The notes: generated by a model not told the origin, from the sequence alone. Positions 21,615 to 33,062 are shown, counted from the first letter of the stretch. The stretch: 64,000 nt of DNA from Adineta steineri (GCA_905250115.1 CAJNOI010000083.1:193371-257370), one strand, 5' to 3'. Numbers and translations: made by a program.

Positions 21615-21844
21615 TTACATTTTATAAAAAACAACAATCACCACAATAAATATGACTACATAGTTTGCATTGAAAATCATAGGACGATCACCAGGATGAC
21701 TAACACGGCCACGATAACGATGTACCTTGAAACATAAAGTTACAACAGGACCATGATTACCTGCACATCGATTCGTGCAGCCATCAAATTGGCAAATAAA
21801 ATGTAGTACTCTCTCTAACCGCCTAGCATCTTCTTGCGCGTAAT
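21615..21844 (-). CDS. Terminal exon of an unrecognised, possibly tail-anchored protein
   Basis: A minus-strand exon bounded upstream by the acceptor TATTTTTAG and ending at the TAA 21615-21617. Its 75 codons read as DYAQEDARRLERVLHF-like start, then a Cys cluster (ICQFDGCTNRCAGNHG), a basic patch (KVHRYRGR) and a C-terminal hydrophobic tail (YVVIFIVVIVVFYKM) of the kind that anchors a protein in a membrane from its C-terminus. It may belong to the exon at 22099-22335, but I found no convincing phase-compatible donor there. Function is unknown. Confidence 0.4.
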
Positions 21845-22098
21845 CTAAAAATATAAGTAGGAGTCAAATAAATTCACTGTCAAGAACTTCTTTAAATCGT
21901 AGTTTTCTGTTAGAATATTTAGCTATACTAATTGATAAGAGATTCGAATTAGATTAGTTTATATGGATAAATATCGAAAAACACAGTTGCAATTGAAACT
22001 GTTCTATATAAAACAATCGTGGCAGATCTCGGTAACAATTCAAAATATCCTTTTAGCACTAAAACACAAAACCCTTAAAGTACAGTTCATACTTGCAC

Positions 22099-22335
22099 TT
22101 ATGTAGCCCTCAGGTCGAGAGCCCATTGTCTGAAAGGTTCTGTTAATGGAAATATTAATACGGTGACACTAACGAAGTTATCCTGGGAAACTGAAATATT
22201 TCCTTCATCATCCATTTGATCGTCATCGAAAGAAGAACTTTCGACAATAAACTGTTTTGGATTAATACTCAGAACCCATTTTTTGAATTTTTTATACTCT
22301 ATCCAAAGGCGTTTTAACGGATTTTCGCTCGCCAT
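22099..22335 (-). CDS. Unrecognised small coding exon
   Basis: A 78-codon frame from the ATG at 22335 (MASENPLKRLWIEYKKF); an ATG 36 nt earlier is also in frame. The N-terminal basic/aromatic helix resembles E2 N-termini superficially, but no HPN or active cysteine follows. An acidic loop (SSSFDDDQMDDEG) precedes VTVLIFPLTEPFRQWALDL. It ends at TAA 22099-22101. It may be a complete small protein or the first exon of the gene ending at 21615. Confidence 0.4.
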   Translation of the reverse strand: MASENPLKRLWIEYKKFKKWVLSINPKQFIVESSSFDDDQMDDEGNISVSQDNFVSVTVLIFPLTEPFRQWALDLRAT

Positions 22336-22371
22336 CGATGGTATGAATATAAAATGATCTGAAGAATGCAT

Positions 22372-23046
22372 ATTATAGTGTACAATATTGTCGATTGAGT
22401 TTACCTATTCGTTATATTTTAAGTGAAAGAATAAAAGGTACACTTTATTTTACTTGCTTTTATATTTTTTCTTTGTCACGTGCGTGAATGTATAACCATT
22501 GTGTTGTCTCGAAACGAGCAAAAAGCGCCTTGAGGCTATGAGTATGGTTGCTGTTACAGGAGTGAAGTCATCTTTTCTTTATCTTCACCCACACCCATTC
22601 TATCGGGTGGATATTGAGTTCGTCATTCACTTTCATTTCCAGGAATATTGCGTACCATCTGAACTGAATACATAAATATTTTACTGATTCTATATTAAGC
22701 AGTATACGTTTGCGCCGCGGATATCGATTACGGTGTAAAAGGTATTTTAGAGTGCACACAAGCCATTAATCATCTTATCAGCTTTTCTCCGAAAGAAGTT
22801 TAATATGCGTAATTTATGTCTCACAGTAAAAAGAATTTAACAAACGCAATAAAAGATACTCGAGTATATTTACTAATACTTCATTTCTGCATATAATAAT
22901 CTGATAAAGCTAATAATAACAAAGTTGACTAATATTGTTATCAAATAGCAAACAATTGATAAGCGAAAAAAATAGGAAGTATACGGAGTATATAAAGCTA
23001 AAGATATTGAAGAGATTTATATCAATTTACTGTACACTATCAAACG
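22372..23046. other. Intergenic with one telomere-like motif
   Basis: CACCCACACCCATTC at about 22586-22600 belongs to the TGTGGG-like family; no good inverse partner is seen. Nothing else could be supported. Confidence 0.4.
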
Positions 23047-23595
23047 ATGATTCAATTTACTGGTATTGTTGCTGTTATTTTATTCAATTTCCTGACGAAC
23101 ACAGTCGCAGTTTTCATTTGTCCACAGGTGAATGGGACTTTTGTCAATCGAGATGATTATCGATCATTTTATCAATGCATAAATGGAATCAATATGCTTA
23201 AATACTGCCCATCGGCAACTCAATACTACTCGACAGGCAATGCAACTTGTCAGGAGGGCCCAGCCGAGTGGAACTACGTTTATGATCTGACTGGAATATA
23301 CACTGTCACAGCTAATGTAGAGTATCGACATGTTTATCAACGAGACTATGATGTCTATTGGACAAGTGATACACCTACTGTAGCCAACACATTCATTGGA
23401 CGCCACATTAATGAAACGCACATTGTTGGCATTCAGACCCGTCTTGTTCGATTAACAGGCTGCACATCAGTTCTCAATGCTCGTATGGTGGCCACCGGTA
23501 GTAAATCGTTTTGCCAACATACTAGTCTTGCCGTTTTCGGACGAGCATGCGATTTAGTAGCTCCTTACTCGAGCGATTTATGTATTTCACAGTGA
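23047..23595 (+). CDS. Secreted protein with chitin-binding type 2 (peritrophin-A) domain
   Basis: A single exon of 182 aa. Residues 1-25 form a signal peptide (MIQFTGIVAVILFNFLTN onward). Residues about 26-70 match CBM14/peritrophin-A: CPQVNGTFVNRDDYRSFYQC, then YCPSATQYY and NATC, with the aromatic and Cys spacing of that fold. The C-terminal 110 residues are extracellular with paired cysteines (LTGCTSVLNAR, KSFCQHTS, RACDLV, DLCISQ) and are not recognised. Chitin-binding domains tether proteins to cuticle, eggshell or fungal cell walls. The MACPF gene starts 95 bp after the stop in the same direction, so a joint role in defence or in chitin-containing structures is possible (inference). 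Confidence 0.75.
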   Translation: MIQFTGIVAVILFNFLTNTVAVFICPQVNGTFVNRDDYRSFYQCINGINMLKYCPSATQYYSTGNATCQEGPAEWNYVYDLTGIYTVTANVEYRHVYQRDYDVYWTSDTPTVANTFIGRHINETHIVGIQTRLVRLTGCTSVLNARMVATGSKSFCQHTSLAVFGRACDLVAPYSSDLCISQ

Positions 23596-23690
23596 CACTG
23601 AATAATATGTGAATCATTTCAATGCTGTTTCTTTTGCTTAAGCTTATTTTTTTTGAATGACTTTTACTTATCTGCCTCTTGTAATTTTAG

Positions 23691-26600
23691 ATGAAACACT
23701 TCTTTTTTTATTGGTTATTGATTTTTTCTCAATCTTATGTGGCAAATACGAATCGTTTACCTGGTCTGGACGAACTCATGTCTGGGTTCGATGCAGCCAA
23801 GATGCTGTCGGGTTCTGATCAACAATCAAAATTTCGAATTCTGGACTTGAGTGAACAATCAGAATTCAATTTTACACTTGATGTTCTTGATCAAAAGCAA
23901 ACATTTTCTACACCACTTCTTGGTCAAGTGACCGACATCAGTCTTCGTCGTGAAGTTGACTGTGAAGATATATCCTATTCATTCGAAAAATTCTATGAAA
24001 GGTAAATAATATTTACATTCAGAGTTTCGCGCAATTATTATATTTAATTCTCTAGTCATTTTCGCTCCTATTCTTTTGGTGGAGGTATTGCTGTGCCTGG
24101 CTATGCTAGTCTTGCTGTTCAATATAGTGAAACATTAAGACGAGCTCAAGAAGCGATTACAAAAAATAATCAGGCAATTGGTACATCAACTTTATGGTGG
24201 GGTCTGTATTCAATACAACTGGCACCCGCATTTCAACTCAAGTAAGAATCATCCTATATTTCACTTCAAAGGATTATCTTTTCATTTTTTTATCCATCAT
24301 CTTCTTTTTTACTAAAATAAATCTCATTGCAGATTCGATCAAATGTTCAATTCGAGTATCAACATGCTCGCCAAACAGGCATCACCACCTACTACTGAAG
24401 ATCATCAACGACTGTATAATCAATTTGTTGAATCATATGGCACTCATTATGTTTCAAGGGTGATCATGGGTGGAACAGCATATGTCTACTCGTTTATGAA
24501 TTCAAGTTATCATTCCACCGCAAATACTGAAGAGACATCACAACAAATTAGTCTGATGTTTCAATACAAAAAATACGAAGGTCAAGGAAGCTCAGAAAGT
24601 ATGGATATATTCCAAAAAATTACAGAAACGTTCAAAAAGAGCACAAAAGTCATAACAGAATACCATCCGCCTGTTAGTGTCAATGATGGAGACAATCAAA
24701 CGGAATGGAAGTGAGTTATAATATAAATAAAGCCTCGATTTCATTGTGGATTGAGGATCGAGAAACTAAGAGATGAGTATGCCCCGGTTAGATTTTATTT
24801 TATGTGATTTCCTAAATTCCAAACGAAGAAAATGACGCGATCCAGTCGCCACAATCTATTTGAAAAATCTATGTGAGAGCTTTTTCTAATTCGTGTATTT
24901 TGCAGTGCTTGGCAACTAAAGGCGGGAAATCATCCAGTCGTAGTTAATCGAACTCTCACACACCTTGCCGAGCTCGTTGCTTCCAACAAACAAATCCAAG
25001 TACATCTTCGTGAAACTATCGATTATTATCTTGCCAATGGTAAATTACCTACTTTGGCTCAAATTCAATCAAAAGCAGCAGCTGCTCCTCTTTTTTCCAC
25101 TGATCGCACACCAGTTGGTCCTCTAGCTGGTCTCGACGTTGTCGGCTGCGGATTTGATGTTCTTTTACTTGAAAGTAAATTATGTATCTTAGATCGGACA
25201 AATACAAGTGAAGGTGAGCTTTGGTCTGATCCCTACAACGATACGATCAGTTATTCTCTGCCAAATGGTTTCTTTGCCACCAATACTCCAGAAAAACTTC
25301 TTGTTGACATTACCGTACTGGTTACATCAATTCAAGATTATTTTCGTTTGACGAGCTCGACAACTTCGAGTAGTAGTGGCGGCTTTTTTGGCGTGGGCCG
25401 CAAGCATAAGGAAACGACCGTCACCAATTTCTATCGAAGATTCTATCATGATTATTATAATCTGGCATTACGCTTGATACAAATTGGTTGGTATAAACTT
25501 TCAGCTAGTACATTTCCTTATCCTCGACTTACACCACTTGCTCAACGTGCAATAGATCAGTTGCCATCGATATTCAACCAAAATGACACCAATATATGGA
25601 AACAGTTCTTTGATTCGTATGGTACACATCTTGTTGAATCCTCGAACATGGGTGGTCTTGTATGGGCTGAAACATGGTATGAAAAGTGTTTGACTTACGA
25701 ACATACAGAGACTTGGATTGACGAACAAGTATCACGTAGTTTTGTTGTTTTTAATACTCATTCTAGTTCACAAGATCATATGCTTGAAATAGACGAAAAG
25801 TTTAAACAATTTTCCATATTTTCCTCTCAACTTCTCGGTGGAACCGAGTCTGTTGATCCAACAAAATGGAAAGAATGGGAATCCACGATCAAATTTAATC
25901 CGAGACCGATCTCCTACCAACTGGTCACACTCGATAAACTGTTACCCGAAGGCAAAAAACGCACAGCACTCAGTGAAGCAATCAAGTATTATTTAGGAGA
26001 GGCCGTGGATGAAGATCGCACATACATTGATAAACTTGAAGCAGATCGTGATCCATTACCTCCTACAAAATGCAGTCGAAATCAAGTGAATAACACGAGA
26101 GATGCCGTCACTATTCATCATAATACAGCTCGCAACATCGAGGAAGCACAAGAGGAACTATGTCTCTACGTGGGATATAAGGGTAAGATTTGCTCTCAGA
26201 GTAAACAGATAAATGATACAACAAATCAAGGAAACGATAAGGTATGTTTCATGATTGACCACACGTTTTCATTACTTGTCTCGTATAGCTTTACCTTGGT
26301 GTTGGCATGACCCTCGACATAACAACGGGTGAGCTTCTGCTTCCAGCCCTGGAATATACGTATTCGAATATCACAAACTGGAAAGATCCTCTCACAGGTC
26401 GTGTGTATCTCGTGCCTAAAGAAGTGAGCTTACCATCAATCAATGACAGCGATTCAGTTCCTGTGGCACATGTCTTTCTAACTGCGGCCGAATTATCAAG
26501 CAAATGGCGCTACGATCGATTACAAGGTGCCTGGCTAGGTGGTGAATTCGGTCATTCACAATCTCTGTTAGACATATACAAAAAATACTTTTCGTCTGAT

Positions 26601-27737
26601 GAATCTATTGCCATCACTCAACAACCGACTATCCTCTATCGAATGCGTGTTGAAAATTTTCAATTAAATGCTAACGCGCGTGCAGCAATAAGTGCACTTC
26701 CTCCAACTTACAATGAATCCCTTTATTCGGACTTTCTCCGGTACAGCTGTCTTCACTTTCTTTAATGAAAATTGCACAATTTTATTCCTTGTTTTTTAGT
26801 GCTTGGGGAACTCATATTATTCAGCAGTCACTAGTTGGTATGCAGGAAAATAAACCTTTTATTCTTTGAAATGATGCATTCTTATTTTAGGTGGCATGCA
26901 TGAGCAACACGTACTGTTCAAAGACTGTGTATTCTCCTTTAATGGTGCCATCACTTCAGCGAATCTTGACGAGTATCTCAAACAGGATATTCTCGCTCAA
27001 ACCCTCGGAAATGATTTTTACGCGAATCGACGTCAGATCAAAGTGGATCATTTACTTGGTGGTGACCCAACTTTGACTAATTATACTCTATGGCGTAAAA
27101 GTCTCGGTGCTAATCCTGCATTACTCAAAATCGAACACTACACACCGTGGTATGAAGTTGGGATGCTCAGTACTGCTGTGAAAGAAAATCTTCGTCGAAT
27201 TATTCAACGTCGAACAAGCGAAGCTGATTTTACTCGTACGCTTGACGAAGTTACATTGAATAAAAAGCTTCTTAACCAGAATCTAGAAGAGAAGAAAGCC
27301 TATATTGGACTATTAAATGACGGCACATGTTCCATTTCAGGTCCGATAATGCTGGGATCAGTCACAAAATGTATCAATGGATGTGCAACACCAATATCAA
27401 TTAATTCAACGGCAGACTTCATGGAGAATCGACCACTAGAATATTTTCGCGATTCAGAGACAGGTTTTGTACGTGCACATCTTCGAATTAACTCCCGTAA
27501 GTTTTTTTACAATGAAAACTAACGACAGTATTATGTTTGTTTGTCTTTTCAGAAACAACTCTTGACGGACCACGTATTCATATCGGCTGTTCGTCAATTA
27601 GTACACCAATGCTGGTTAGTCAATCGGTGCATATCTGTGTCAAATGTGAATTGATCAACAGTTTTGCTGATCAATGTACATGTGTATGTCCACAGTATCC
27701 TCCACCTATCAATACAACGGTTACTACTCCGACATAA
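23691..27737 (+). CDS. Secreted protein with three tandem MACPF (perforin-like) modules
   Basis: Eight exons with agreeing phases: 23691-24001, 24056-24241, 24333-24710, 24906-26241, 26289-26740, 26800-26837, 26891-27496 and 27553-27737, about 1163 aa. An N-terminal signal peptide (FFFYWLLIFSQSYVA) is followed by three modules of roughly 330-360 aa, each with a MACPF signature. These are YGTHYVSRVIMGG (from residue 201), YGTHLVESSNMGG (from 530) and WGTHIIQQSLVGG (from 890, Trp replacing the usual Tyr). After each signature lie stretches with the alternating polarity expected for the membrane-inserting hairpins, though I cannot judge whether any module inserts. The C-terminus is Cys-rich (CVKCEL, CTCVCPQ) with a Thr tail. 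MACPF proteins act in immune killing or in developmental signalling. The acceptor TTTTAG sits immediately before the ATG, which suggests trans-splicing or an untranslated upstream exon. No breaks were seen. Confidence 0.85.
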
Positions 27738-28131
27738 TGAATTAATTAACCGAGCATAGTGTTGTATTTACACACCTCTTTTCTAAAACATTTTACAAGA
27801 CGCATATCTTTTGTATATTTCTTGTTAGTTTTAACTTTTGCTTGATTTTCTGCTGTAGCTGCTTGTTTATACATATGCTTAATAAATCTGTATTGCAAGA
27901 AAATGTTCATATGAATAACATGGATATTTTTAGTTTAGGATATCGGTTCATTATCAAACCACCCTTAAGATGCTTTATAATTCTTATTCGTTGTAGAGAA
28001 TTGAAATGACAGCTGATAATTCTTTCTAAGAGTTTATACTAATTTTTTCTTTCAATTCAAAAACTTAGCAAATAACCCACACCTATAGTATCATTCTGTG
28101 TCAAAATTCTTTAGCATTTTGTTATATGATT
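27738..28131. other. Convergent intergenic spacer
   Basis: Contains AATAAA at about 27880 for the MACPF gene. Nothing else could be supported. Confidence 0.4.
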
Positions 28132-29037
28132 TTATGTATACATTTGTGTAGCATTAAATGGACCTTCATCACTGATCAACGATGCGAATGTTTTATGTTG
28201 TAATACATCATATATATCATACCATTGACCATTTATTGTAACCATACGATTGATTAATCGTATACCATGACTATAATCTTTATAGAAACGATCATGTGAT
28301 GCATAATTTAAGGGTTGAATCATTTGTCCTGACGGATACCACCATCCTACAATAGCTACATTTTGTGGCTTTGTTAGTAATCCAATAGAAATAACTACAT
28401 CTTTTTTATGACCACTTATAAGTTCACCTGGAATTTTATTCGTAAGTGCTGCTTGAATTTTATTATTATGAAATATCATTCTTTCAGTTGACATCATAGT
28501 TGCATCGTACGGTGCACCATTAGGATTAGGATTTAGTTTAATTGTAGCTGCTTGCCAGATTTGATGTGCCATTTTTCTTGTTGGTAAAATAGCACTATAC
28601 AGATCTGCTATTTTCTTTGCTGTTAATGGATTCATTGGTGTTCGTAAATAATCTTTATCTGTGCCTATACAGAGAACATCAGGAAGGACCCAATATATGA
28701 GTGTATCATTTCCAGCAGTTACTGTAATAGGAATAGCATTTCTCATAAAGTCAGGAACATTTCCAGCTTGAAATTGTGCAAATATTAAATCTTCTCTAGT
28801 TTGAGTTGGACCTACATTCATTATCGAATTACCAAATTCAGTTCCACTAATAGTACGTGTTGGTATTGTAAATACTGGCGTGTTTGTTTGTGGAATTTTT
28901 GATAATATTCGTTGGAATGTTATACTTTTACTAAGATCAATGTCTTGATCAAAAATTTTCACAAGATCACTAAACGCAACGTTAAATATTAACATAAACA
29001 CTATAGTGTAAACTTGAATCATCATTGTTTTTCTCAA
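28132..29037 (-). CDS. Unrecognised secreted protein of bacterial look, single exon
   Basis: 301 aa. A clear signal peptide (MIQVYTIVFMLIFNVAFS) is followed by an intronless body. Segments that look conserved are QAGNVPDFMRNAIP with nearby Thr/Gly turns, DVLCIGTDKDYLRTPMNP, LPTRKMAHQIWQAA and GHKKDVVIS. Later come GWWYPSGQMIQPLNYASHD and FYKDYSHGIRLINRMV. The last two carry His residues (ASHD, DYSHG) that could be functional. I have the impression of related uncharacterised bacterial proteins, but I cannot name a family. The intronless structure and the lack of animal domains make transfer from bacteria a possibility. It neighbours the ADP-ribosyltransferase gene on the same strand (466 bp apart), with no sign of a shared transcript. 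Confidence 0.6.
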   Translation of the reverse strand: MRKTMMIQVYTIVFMLIFNVAFSDLVKIFDQDIDLSKSITFQRILSKIPQTNTPVFTIPTRTISGTEFGNSIMNVGPTQTREDLIFAQFQAGNVPDFMRNAIPITVTAGNDTLIYWVLPDVLCIGTDKDYLRTPMNPLTAKKIADLYSAILPTRKMAHQIWQAATIKLNPNPNGAPYDATMMSTERMIFHNNKIQAALTNKIPGELISGHKKDVVISIGLLTKPQNVAIVGWWYPSGQMIQPLNYASHDRFYKDYSHGIRLINRMVTINGQWYDIYDVLQHKTFASLISDEGPFNATQMYT

Positions 29038-29503
29038 AATTCGAATATTTCTTTAATTGAAGTATGTTGAAAAGAGTATATAAAAGAATGATATGGATCA
29101 AATCTGTATGTAAAAATCACATTTATATTCTTATCTTATTAAAATGGATCGATGTGAAAAAAAAATTAAAAGAACCATATGTTAACTCTATAATTTGAAA
29201 ACAATCATTGATAACACAATAGGGTGTAGGTGTGATTGCCATATTCATGTTAGCAAATTATACTTGCTTGATAAATAGTTTCACAAACGTCTGCATATGG
29301 ATATCAAACAATCTTAATCTGCATGCATATCTTTCATTTTCGCATTAAAAGAATCCAGAAACGATAGAAGTAGAAAATAAGGATTAGTACTTGAAAAAAT
29401 GTGTGAATTTGACTTTGAATATGCTAGATAATTCTGACTACATCATAGCGTTCATATACTTTTTATTACTTATAAGAAAAAAATAAAGCTCAAATAAAAA
29501 CGA
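29038..29503. other. Intergenic, one telomere-like motif
   Basis: AGGGTGTAGGTGTGAT at about 29221-29236 is an unpaired member of the TGTGGG-like family. No gene was seen. Confidence 0.4.
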
Positions 29504-30934
29504 TCATTCAAAATTGACAAACTTTCTTAAATCTTGTGTCTTAGCTGATACTATTATATTCTGATGTTCTTGGTCATTCAATTCATTTTTCAAGATTTCA
29601 TTACATATGCCTCTTTGCATTGTGAATACAAAACATGAGTTTTGAAAACCAAGTTGTCTTAATCCTTTTATCAAACGTGAACCAGCATTATTAGGTGATT
29701 GTTCATTGCTACGATGCATATCAGTAACAATACGAAGTGTATTTCGATTTTTTAAAATCTGTCCAAAGAGTGATCGAAGAAATGATAGAGCATTTTCTGT
29801 TGATGATTTAGGAATGAAATGTACATTCTTGTTCAACTCTTTAGCTGCTGCATATTCCATATGCTCTTTATTTTCCCATTCTGGATTAAATATATTGTCA
29901 TCGACCCATAATACAGACCATGCAGATAGACCTAACTCAACCTGACGCATGTAAATACTATGTTGACGACCATGATGACTAGTTACATGTTTGAAGACGA
30001 GAAATGTTGAATGTGGTAAAAAGAGAACTTCATCTTCTTCTGGATAGTTTGAAAATTCCTTGATTGGACGACCAGTCAGTGAACAGATTTTGAAAAATGT
30101 ATTTCGACCGGCAAAACCAGCATTACTAGCTACTTTTTTTCCTTTCTTTGAACTACTAAATTGAATCCATGTAATCAAAGCACCAGCTGTATAAAGTTCT
30201 AATTCTTCGTCTTTCAATTGACAAGCTCGTGTAACATAACCCCAATAATAGGGTATGTATGAAAGAGCTTTGACTTTGACTAAATAATAAAGAATAATTG
30301 ATGCTTCACTCAGTTCTTGAACTATTTTATCATCAATAACAACTCCATTACTTTGCCGTGCAATTAAACTAGCACCTCGACTACATGCTTCACTTTTCGA
30401 TCCAGTATAAAATGAAATTGCAAATGCTGCTGCTAAAGATTCATCTTCAGACAAACCTTTCCCTACGAAAAATGAATATGACTGAGCAGCACGTGCATCA
30501 TGCTCTGCAATTACATTATCCACATGTATTCCTCGTCTGTTTTCATAGTGACGACAAATGTTTCTTAGTTTTTGTAATGATGCTTTTTCTGCTACGAAAC
30601 CCGAAAGGGTACTGTTAAAATTATCTTCATAAACAAAGTGTTCGTTACGTGCATCCAGAAGTTCTTCAGAATTATGCTGTAATTTCATATATTCAAGTAG
30701 AAATTCCACTTCTTCAGATTCCATGATAGTAATACTTCCAGCAGTTCCATATTCATCTAGATCTGTTTCTCCATCAGATGTGATCATATTTTTCAATTTG
30801 TTCAGTTGTTTGGTGTCTTGTACATAACCAACTAATATCATATAGCAATCATGTGATAAACGATGTTGTGCTGTAGCTGTTCGTGGATTAAATCTTTGTA
30901 AATCGGTGATAATCTCACTAACCGATCGTGACAT
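29504..30934 (-). CDS. ADP-ribosyltransferase-like domain fused to a receiver-like domain
   Basis: A single exon of 476 aa with no signal peptide, so probably cytosolic. Residues about 160-315 resemble arginine-type mono-ADP-ribosyltransferases: region I Y176-T-G (ISFYTGSKSEACSRG), region II S260-S-S (IQFSSSKKGKK) and region III with the ExE pair E300-D-E302 (NYPEEDEVLFLP). The arginine normally two residues before the YTG motif is Ser here, so NAD binding may be altered. Residues about 335-476 look like a two-component receiver fold: an acidic pair D345-D346 in VLWVDDN, a candidate phospho-acceptor D405 in IVTDMHR at the end of the next strand, FTM for the conserved Thr/Ser, and VSAK for the conserved Lys. 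Residues 1-150 are not recognised. ADP-ribosyltransferases are numerous in bdelloids; the receiver fusion is unusual. A TIR-type fold for the C-terminus is the main alternative. Confidence 0.7.
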   Translation of the reverse strand: MSRSVSEIITDLQRFNPRTATAQHRLSHDCYMILVGYVQDTKQLNKLKNMITSDGETDLDEYGTAGSITIMESEEVEFLLEYMKLQHNSEELLDARNEHFVYEDNFNSTLSGFVAEKASLQKLRNICRHYENRRGIHVDNVIAEHDARAAQSYSFFVGKGLSEDESLAAAFAISFYTGSKSEACSRGASLIARQSNGVVIDDKIVQELSEASIILYYLVKVKALSYIPYYWGYVTRACQLKDEELELYTAGALITWIQFSSSKKGKKVASNAGFAGRNTFFKICSLTGRPIKEFSNYPEEDEVLFLPHSTFLVFKHVTSHHGRQHSIYMRQVELGLSAWSVLWVDDNIFNPEWENKEHMEYAAAKELNKNVHFIPKSSTENALSFLRSLFGQILKNRNTLRIVTDMHRSNEQSPNNAGSRLIKGLRQLGFQNSCFVFTMQRGICNEILKNELNDQEHQNIIVSAKTQDLRKFVNFE

Positions 30935-32206
30935 ATTTGTTTGATTATTCTGAAATGAAAATGTAAGTATTATATACTCATCTGCTTTTTACACCACAGC
31001 TAAATCAATTTCTATACCATGAACTCATACCCACATTCTCACTCCTTTACTGGTAAGTTTCGAAAAAATCATACAAAATGAAGAGAATTACTCAACACTA
31101 TTGTAAGTAGACATAACATCTTTCCGTGAAAGTGTGAATCAATGTGAGATATAAAATTGATATATTTGTACAAATATTAGTTGTAAAAGATTCATGCTGT
31201 TACTTAAATCTAGTTCACTAATCACAATTAAAGCTGATGTGATAACATGCGTAGAACTCGATCAATAACTTGGAAAGTAACATAAATATGAATTAGATAC
31301 GTTTTATAAATAATTCATAGTAGTATATGACAATCTATAAGACTGAACCCGTTCTATAGAAAACAAGTTAAACATACTCTCCTAAGAAAAATAATATATT
31401 TTTAAAAAAAACTTGTCTAACTTGTGTTTTGCTACTCTTACTTTTTTTTTCTTACTTCTCTGTCAATATAAGTTACTATACTTTCACTTCATTCACCGAA
31501 ACGTGGCGTAAATATTTTACCGTTCTTTTTCTTCTTTTTCTTCTTTTTCTTGAAATTCAAACAATAGCGCATAGAGAGATTTATTACCAATAATATTTGC
31601 ACATTCCAATTTCAGTTGTTCTCACAACTCCCACATGAAAAAAAAATAGTTAAAGAATTTGTTCTCTTCTTTTCAGAAAGCAACAACAATTTTTTCCGTG
31701 AATGTTGTTGTTATTACAAAACAAAGATCACTAATGTAATTTTGCTTACTCGTTATTTAGTGTTCTAAAACAGAAATAAGTTTAATAAGGAATAAAAAAT
31801 GGTATTGTGTTTTATCTTCAGTCATATCTATATCTACTATAGAACTAACATTCCTACATCCTAAACTATTACAACTAATCACATGTACAACTACATACTG
31901 GAGGAACTATTAATATTAAAATCGAAGATGAGAAACAAGCGAATCAGTTGTAGTATTCTAGCAGTTTAATATTTGAGGATTTCGAAATTTCCTCAGTATA
32001 CACTGGACTTTTGCATTTATCAATCATTCAGTTGTTTTAGCGGCGAAAGTTTACAAAAACAAAAGTATCAAAAGACAATAATTAATTTTCTTTTCCACAA
32101 ATTCCAGAAATTCAAAAGATGATCCAATCGATCGTAAGTATATCAGAATCAATCTTAAGATTAATACATTCCTTATTTTATTAAGCATCCAAAAAAGAGA
32201 AAAAAA

Positions 32207-32256
32207 GGGTGTGGGTGTGGTACAAATACAATACCCGCATCCCACATACCCTCAAG
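32207..32256. repeat. Telomere-like palindrome
   Basis: GGGTGTGGGTGTGGTAC faces CCCGCATCCCACATACCCTC across a short AT centre and ends CTCAAG. Typical member of the dispersed family. Confidence 0.65.
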
Positions 32257-32990
32257 ATAAGTTCAAATACCTTTTTAAATATAAGCCAATAATCCGATGG
32301 TGTGTAGTATATTAGGTGACAGTTCATAAATCTCTCCCCTCTTTTCTTTTTCTGCATATAATAATGTATAATTTGTTTAAACACATTTAGTTTACTGTCT
32401 TATATATAATCTGTGACTTTGAATAGATAAATGAAGAGGGGTGATGAAAAGATATATGAAGATATATATCTAACAATCTCTTATATTTCCGCGTTTAGTA
32501 TGTGAGAGTTTCCCAGTTTTTTATTGACACATATATAGGAGTCGTACTTTTTTTCTTATCGATCGATTATTACTTCTGTCACATCCTGAAGTGTGAGTGT
32601 CGAATAATATTTTATTGTAAAATATACTGCTCCTCACACGTCTATATATATTATGAAATTTGCGTAGGAGAAAGAACATTCCTCAATAACAAAAGGGAAT
32701 ATTCCTAATGGATAGAAGAGAACGGAAGAAACATATATGCGAAATGTGTATACTAATACCGTCTAGAGAAAAGAAAAGAAAAGAAAGAACTAAAAGGAAA
32801 CGAACGATAACAATCTATGTCCATACATCATAACTTCCTTCGACGCTATTTATTAATATGAATCATGTCGCTTCATATTTTCTTATGCGTCATTGACATT
32901 TTATCAGGACAGCACGTGTTTACTTCCTATTATGTCATACTCATCGATATCTTTTCTTCCGCTTTTACAAATATTAGTTGGAATATTTCT

Positions 32991-33062
32991 CAAGAGTGTG
33001 GGTGTAGATGTCAGGTTTTATTGCATTACACACCCACACCCACACCCACACCACACCCTCTT
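32991..33062. repeat. Telomere-like palindrome with four tandem CCCACA units
   Basis: CAAGAGTGTGGGTGTAG on the left faces ACACCCACACCCACACC followed by a further CACACCACACCCTCTT. The right arm carries the longest uninterrupted telomere-like run in the window. Confidence 0.7.

Noticed and set aside
22099..22335. E2-like N-terminus (MASENPLKRLWIEYKKF)
   Set aside because: No HPN motif or active cysteine follows in this or the neighbouring exon, so an E2 assignment is not supported.
32991..33062. A possible CRISPR-like or minisatellite array of CCCACA
   Set aside because: Only four short units without spacers, forming one arm of a palindrome that recurs elsewhere.
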